A stretch of 58,213 nucleotides of DNA from the NCBI GenBank assembly GCA_015478855.1, contig JADMKJ010000161.1, forward strand, positions 14,523 to 72,735, read 5' to 3'. The notes under the pieces are model-generated. The model had not been told where the DNA came from, searched no databases, and worked only from the letters and a program-made list of their open reading frames with translations. This document shows positions 56,201-58,213 of the stretch, in pieces (position 1 is the first letter of the stretch; every line of letters begins with the position of its first letter). The translations under genes were made by a program, and so were the position numbers. This stretch comes from Proteiniphilum sp. GTDB taxonomy: Bacteria; Bacteroidota; Bacteroidia; Bacteroidales; Dysgonomonadaceae.

Positions 56201-56942
56201 GTCTGAACAGGAAGATTGAGAGACAAATAAATCCCAACCCAAGCAAGAGGTATATCATCCGGTGATTGATCAATGTCGTCCAGTTAGAGAAACCAACAAT
56301 TGAAGATTTCACCAGGGGCAGGTTATACACCATATAGTCAAAGAGATAATAAAACTTATCTCCTACATAGAACAGCGTAAGTGCGATATATCCCAGCAAA
56401 AAGACAAACGTAATTGCCTGACTTTTCAGCAAAAGCATAAGTGCAACGGAGAGGCCGAAAATATAAATCAGGGTGGGGATACAGATGAGCAGAAAATAAA
56501 CCAGATAGGCCATCCAGTCGATGGTCACGCCCGAAATAAGATTGAAAGTGATCACCAACAGGATGATCAGGAGGTCTAAGCGGAGGAATACTGCCATATT
56601 ACCCCAAATCTTACCGGTCACATATTCCGCATTACTCAGGGGATGCACATAGAACACCTCTGAGGTATCGAGCTTTTTATCCGCTTTTAAAAATTCGGAG
56701 GAGAGGAAGACTGCGATGATAGCCTGGCCGGTATTCAGAAACATCAGGTTAATGTAGGGGATATTAGCAGGGATTGCCTTCATCAGCCAGTTTCCGCCGC
56801 TCTGCTCAAAGACCAGTGAGATAAAATTGAATAAACAGAGAAACAGGATCGCCAGTACCAGAAAGATTCGGTAGAACCAGCTCCGCATCAGCAGTTTACT
56901 CTCATACTTTGCGACTGAATGGATATTGTACAATGCGAACAT
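53265..56942 (-). CDS. ABC-2 permease fused to degenerate M1-peptidase-like and golvesin-like domains
   Basis: 1225 residues. About 1-290: ABC-2 permease with some seven helices. About 305-500: beta-sandwich like the N-terminal domain of M1 aminopeptidases. About 495-580: Arg/Pro/Gly/Ala-rich linker. About 585-1090: region resembling the M1 catalytic part and its helical C-domain (SRFSLIEVPVQFYSY matches the usual approach to the active site), but no HExxH is found, so peptidase activity is unlikely. About 1100-1225: golvesin/Xly-type beta-sandwich (VINSGNGNQTATWKIPV). Permease-M1 fusions occur in Bacteroidota; the lost zinc site and extra C-terminal domain are unusual. Its ATPase is probably the gene upstream. 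Confidence 0.78.
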   Translation of the reverse strand: MFALYNIHSVAKYESKLLMRSWFYRIFLVLAILFLCLFNFISLVFEQSGGNWLMKAIPANIPYINLMFLNTGQAIIAVFLSSEFLKADKKLDTSEVFYVHPLSNAEYVTGKIWGNMAVFLRLDLLIILLVITFNLISGVTIDWMAYLVYFLLICIPTLIYIFGLSVALMLLLKSQAITFVFLLGYIALTLFYVGDKFYYLFDYMVYNLPLVKSSIVGFSNWTTLINHRMIYLLLGLGFICLSIFLFRRLPNTKMGKYRWLYLSLLFVTAGMWASYNHVASIMKTASRRQLYTEVNNRYVNSPKMVINHYDISLDQHPRTISSKVELHGVALNRSSLFCFTLNPGLKVSEVTESNNPLSFKRDHQILLIDFGREIVPGDSVRFRMNYAGAIDESFSYLDIPAEILEEEYASGMFKIDKKYSFQHMNYLLFTPETYWYPRPGTSYSSENPDWQQAYFSHFRLKVKTLNGLKALSQGTMKWPVVKRVAIEPDDSLRAGRRPARRTVNSGETDSTAARRMRPRRVPSAGDRDAAGARPSGEGRTGRERSAGQERPAGERGRGRGAQRAGRDTLARPQAPAAPGDVILTEARRDSVLTEVTYDSIFIYETDFPTPSITLIIGDYEQKSIEVDDTHYSIWHLKGHDYFSSLFNSIVDTIPAQLRERKRSIESSYSLDYSFSRFSLIEVPVQFYSYVRTWTQAQEVMQPEMVLFPEKGSLVNEADVVRGVRDEKRQAQRNGQEISDEDAAMRVLNRFTRLFERTESNLNWSQNRGSVNISTKPNPYFLFPQLYNFRYNVFSSEWPVSNRLIELYLQDKSDDNSWIRQMNGISNNEKANLLMEQSPFKELLSSIAHRDLLDNITSLKANYLFAHAERNVGYREYRDSLRAVLQRNIFTNLRFEQLLDTLGMIADVDLHAPLEAWYHPTALPNYILWSPEVIQITNRDKEVYVLRQLVTNDSDNDGVINVEIFFGGGQGAIYDPRAIRKVPLKARETKRLVSVWEEVPRSININTLISANLPAFIRLPVNNIIRERNKPIEEEGDFVVENASYEIPGELIVDNEDSTLFLLSAPEVVGLLPQWLDRVEDNSFRYSGVSDWRPPLQWTLTTNEKYYGTHVRSAYVINSGNGNQTATWKIPVTDNGQYDLYYWVYKPDELRRGRRRGGRGGGDAEYHFKVRYDGHEEDAYINLQRSEEGWSELGTYFFNNDTVEVVLSNDTKIRSVTADAVKIVRR

Positions 56943-56960
56943 ATTTATCGCTCAAATAGT

Positions 56961-57854
56961 TTAGTCTTCAATCCAACGGTTTAACCTGTTCTCCATGAAA
57001 TAGACGTAGGCATGCTCCAGGTTGGGCGGGAAGGGCTCCGCATCATACCCTTCTATCTTATCGGCTACAACCTGAATCTCCCATCCTGTGCCTGAGGGTA
57101 CCGTTGTAATCACCGGATATTTTTTATCTACCAATGGCAGCTCGTCACCACTGATTTTCATGCGCCAGACCTTTCCTTCCGCCTCTTTACGCATCTCTTC
57201 CGGTGAGCCGAAAAAAGCGATCTCACCTTTGTTCATCAACGCCATACTATTGCAGGTACTGGATATGTCGCCTACAATATGCGTTGAGAGAATGATCGTT
57301 ACATCCTGCTCACTTATCGTCGCGAGCAGGTTACGGAAACGGATCCGCTCCTCCGGATCCAGGCCTGTGGTGGGTTCATCCACAATGATCAGTTTAGGAT
57401 TGTGAATCAATGCCTGTGCGATGCCCAAACGGCGTTTCATACCACCCGATAACCTGGATGCATACCGTTCGCGGACATCAAACAACCCCACACTTTCAAG
57501 CATCTCATCCACCGCTTGTCGGCGCTTCTTTCCGTTGTGCATACCAGATAAACGGGCCGCATAGTCTAAAAACTCATGGGTTTTATATTTGGCAAAAAAA
57601 CGAAAATCCTGGGGTAAATAACCAAGGATACCACGCACCTCTTTTCGCTCTTTCAGCAGGTTATGTCCGAATATATCTACTTCACCCGACGTTGGTTCCA
57701 TCAGCGCCACGAGGATGCGCATCAGTGTGGATTTACCGGCTCCGTTGGGTCCCAGCAAGCCGAACATACCAGTTGGAATCTCCATGTTGATATCTTTCAA
57801 TGCATGGTTGCCATTGGGGTATATTTTATTAAGTGAACGTATAGATATACTCAT
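56961..57854 (-). CDS. ABC transporter ATP-binding protein
   Basis: I start at the Met encoded at 57852-57854 (MSISIRSLNKIYPNG), which aligns with the first strand of the ATPase fold; the frame runs nine codons further upstream. The product of 297 residues has Walker A GPNGAGKST, Q-loop GYLPQDFR, signature RLSGGMKRR, Walker B LIIVDEPTTGLD and H-loop LSTHIVGDI, followed by about 80 residues of C-terminal extension. It is a cytoplasmic ATPase and a close paralogue of the ABC domain in the RND-ABC fusion. First gene of the seven-gene operon, 18 bp before its permease partner. Confidence 0.93.
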   Translation of the reverse strand: MSISIRSLNKIYPNGNHALKDINMEIPTGMFGLLGPNGAGKSTLMRILVALMEPTSGEVDIFGHNLLKERKEVRGILGYLPQDFRFFAKYKTHEFLDYAARLSGMHNGKKRRQAVDEMLESVGLFDVRERYASRLSGGMKRRLGIAQALIHNPKLIIVDEPTTGLDPEERIRFRNLLATISEQDVTIILSTHIVGDISSTCNSMALMNKGEIAFFGSPEEMRKEAEGKVWRMKISGDELPLVDKKYPVITTVPSGTGWEIQVVADKIEGYDAEPFPPNLEHAYVYFMENRLNRWIED

Positions 57855-58158
57855 TGTTAATTTTTCAAAAGAATCACACAAAGAAGTTCTCTGTTAAATA
57901 TATCAAACCTTCTGATGCATTGATTCTGTTGATTTGATCATTGAACGGCAGTGTTTGTGTATTTGTTAATAATAATACAACAAATTTAACTCAGTGATTC
58001 CACGAAAACAAATGAAATAGATAAACGAGCCGATTATGTCGACCAAATAGGCAAAAAACAACTGAGATGGGTCTACCCGAGCTAGGAACCTGCGTTCTTC
58101 TACTGTTGTAACGCCATAAAAGTAAGTAATATTTGTCAAACAGAAAGGATTTGAACGC
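57855..58158. other. Leader and promoter gap before the exporter operon
   Basis: It contains the operon promoter at 57981-58012 on the minus strand and a leader of about 120 bases to the ATPase start. A 64-codon minus-strand frame (57966-58160) overlaps the promoter and I do not call it a gene. Confidence 0.5.
57981..58012 (-). promoter_or_regulatory. Exporter operon promoter (TTTG-N20-TAAATTTG)
   Basis: On the minus strand the -33 box TTTG (58009-58012) and the -7 box TAAATTTG (57981-57988) are 20 bp apart, a full match to the Bacteroidota sigma-ABfr consensus. It is the best promoter in the window. Confidence 0.75.
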
Positions 58159-58188
58159 AAAAAGCCCCCGGGATTTCTCCCGGGGGCT
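58159..58188 (-). terminator. Rho-independent terminator after the probable 5S rRNA
   Basis: A 10-11 bp GC-rich stem (AGCCCCCGGG and its complement) with a 4-6 nt loop, followed by TTTTT on the minus strand. Confidence 0.8.
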
Positions 58189-58201
58189 CGTTGTAAAGAA
58201 C

Positions 58202-58213
58202 GGCGGCTACCTA
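58202..58213 (-). rRNA. 3' end of a 5S rRNA (partial)
   Basis: The minus strand enters the window as TAGGTAGCCGCC, which matches the conserved 5S rRNA 3' end of Bacteroidales (GAGAGTAGGTAGCCGCC from memory). A strong terminator follows. Only about 12 bases are visible, so this is tentative. Confidence 0.5.

Noticed and set aside
53265-56942. Active M1 aminopeptidase in the permease fusion
   Set aside because: No HExxH or equivalent zinc motif can be found in the frame, so only a degenerate, peptidase-like fold is claimed.
58070-58130. tRNA-like segment near the right edge
   Set aside because: A GGTTC-like T-loop can be read on the minus strand but no acceptor, D or anticodon stems pair.
57966-58160. 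64-codon minus-strand open frame before the exporter operon
   Set aside because: It covers the consensus promoter, has no recognisable family or signal, and a real gene here would conflict with the -33/-7 boxes.

Overview
The window reads as chromosome of a member of the Bacteroidota, order Bacteroidales (a Dysgonomonadaceae-like organism is my inference). The reasons are a SusC/SusD-type polysaccharide utilisation locus (PUL), GH92 and GH76 mannosidases, many Bacteroidota-style lipoproteins, promoter -7 elements of the TAnnTTTG type in front of many genes, and very little Shine-Dalgarno signal. It is a contiguous stretch of core genes followed by two large accessory clusters. I saw no tRNA, CRISPR array, intact insertion sequence or phage gene.

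Layout. 1-11.5 kb holds the start of a THUMP-type RNA methyltransferase running off the left edge, a GH10-like lipoprotein next to a cation/proton antiporter, uvrA, a four-gene set of small membrane proteins (lipoprotein, GYF-CD225, CD225, DUF2752) and dgt. 11.7-17.1 kb is a rightward run of housekeeping genes: a long PurF-like amidotransferase, a PhoH ATPase, purC, ubiE/menG and aroE. 17.2-22.2 kb pairs a secreted protein of two PepSY-like repeats with a hybrid histidine kinase and an NtrC-class regulator; the 463-bp gap between the first two carries four TGTGGAA boxes. An M24 peptidase follows at 22.4 kb.

23.6-41.9 kb is an alpha-mannan PUL. Leftward from 39.1 kb come a 704-aa lipoprotein with tandem repeats, GH76, an IPT/NHL lipoprotein, SusC, SusD, a DUF1735 lipoprotein and GH92. 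Then come a terminator and a second GH76 with its own promoter. The inferred job is outer-membrane capture and cutting of yeast-type mannan: GH76 cuts the alpha-1,6 backbone and GH92 removes side-chain mannose. A divergent gene encodes an 836-aa predicted membrane-spanning regulator with a periplasmic lectin/Kelch sensor and a cytoplasmic SARP-type (winged helix plus BTAD) output. Tandem 11-bp repeats lie in the shared promoter region, where a SARP-type activator would be expected to bind.

42.0-57.9 kb is a seven-gene leftward operon behind a textbook Bacteroidota promoter (TTTG-N20-TAAATTTG). It encodes an ABC ATPase, an ABC-2 permease fused to a degenerate M1-peptidase-like and golvesin-like periplasmic portion, a TolC-type channel, an adaptor lipoprotein, an RND pump, a second RND pump fused to an ABC ATPase, and a last ABC-2 permease. 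This composite ABC/RND exporter is the most unusual system in the window. The right edge appears to touch the 3' end of a 5S rRNA on the minus strand, followed by its terminator.
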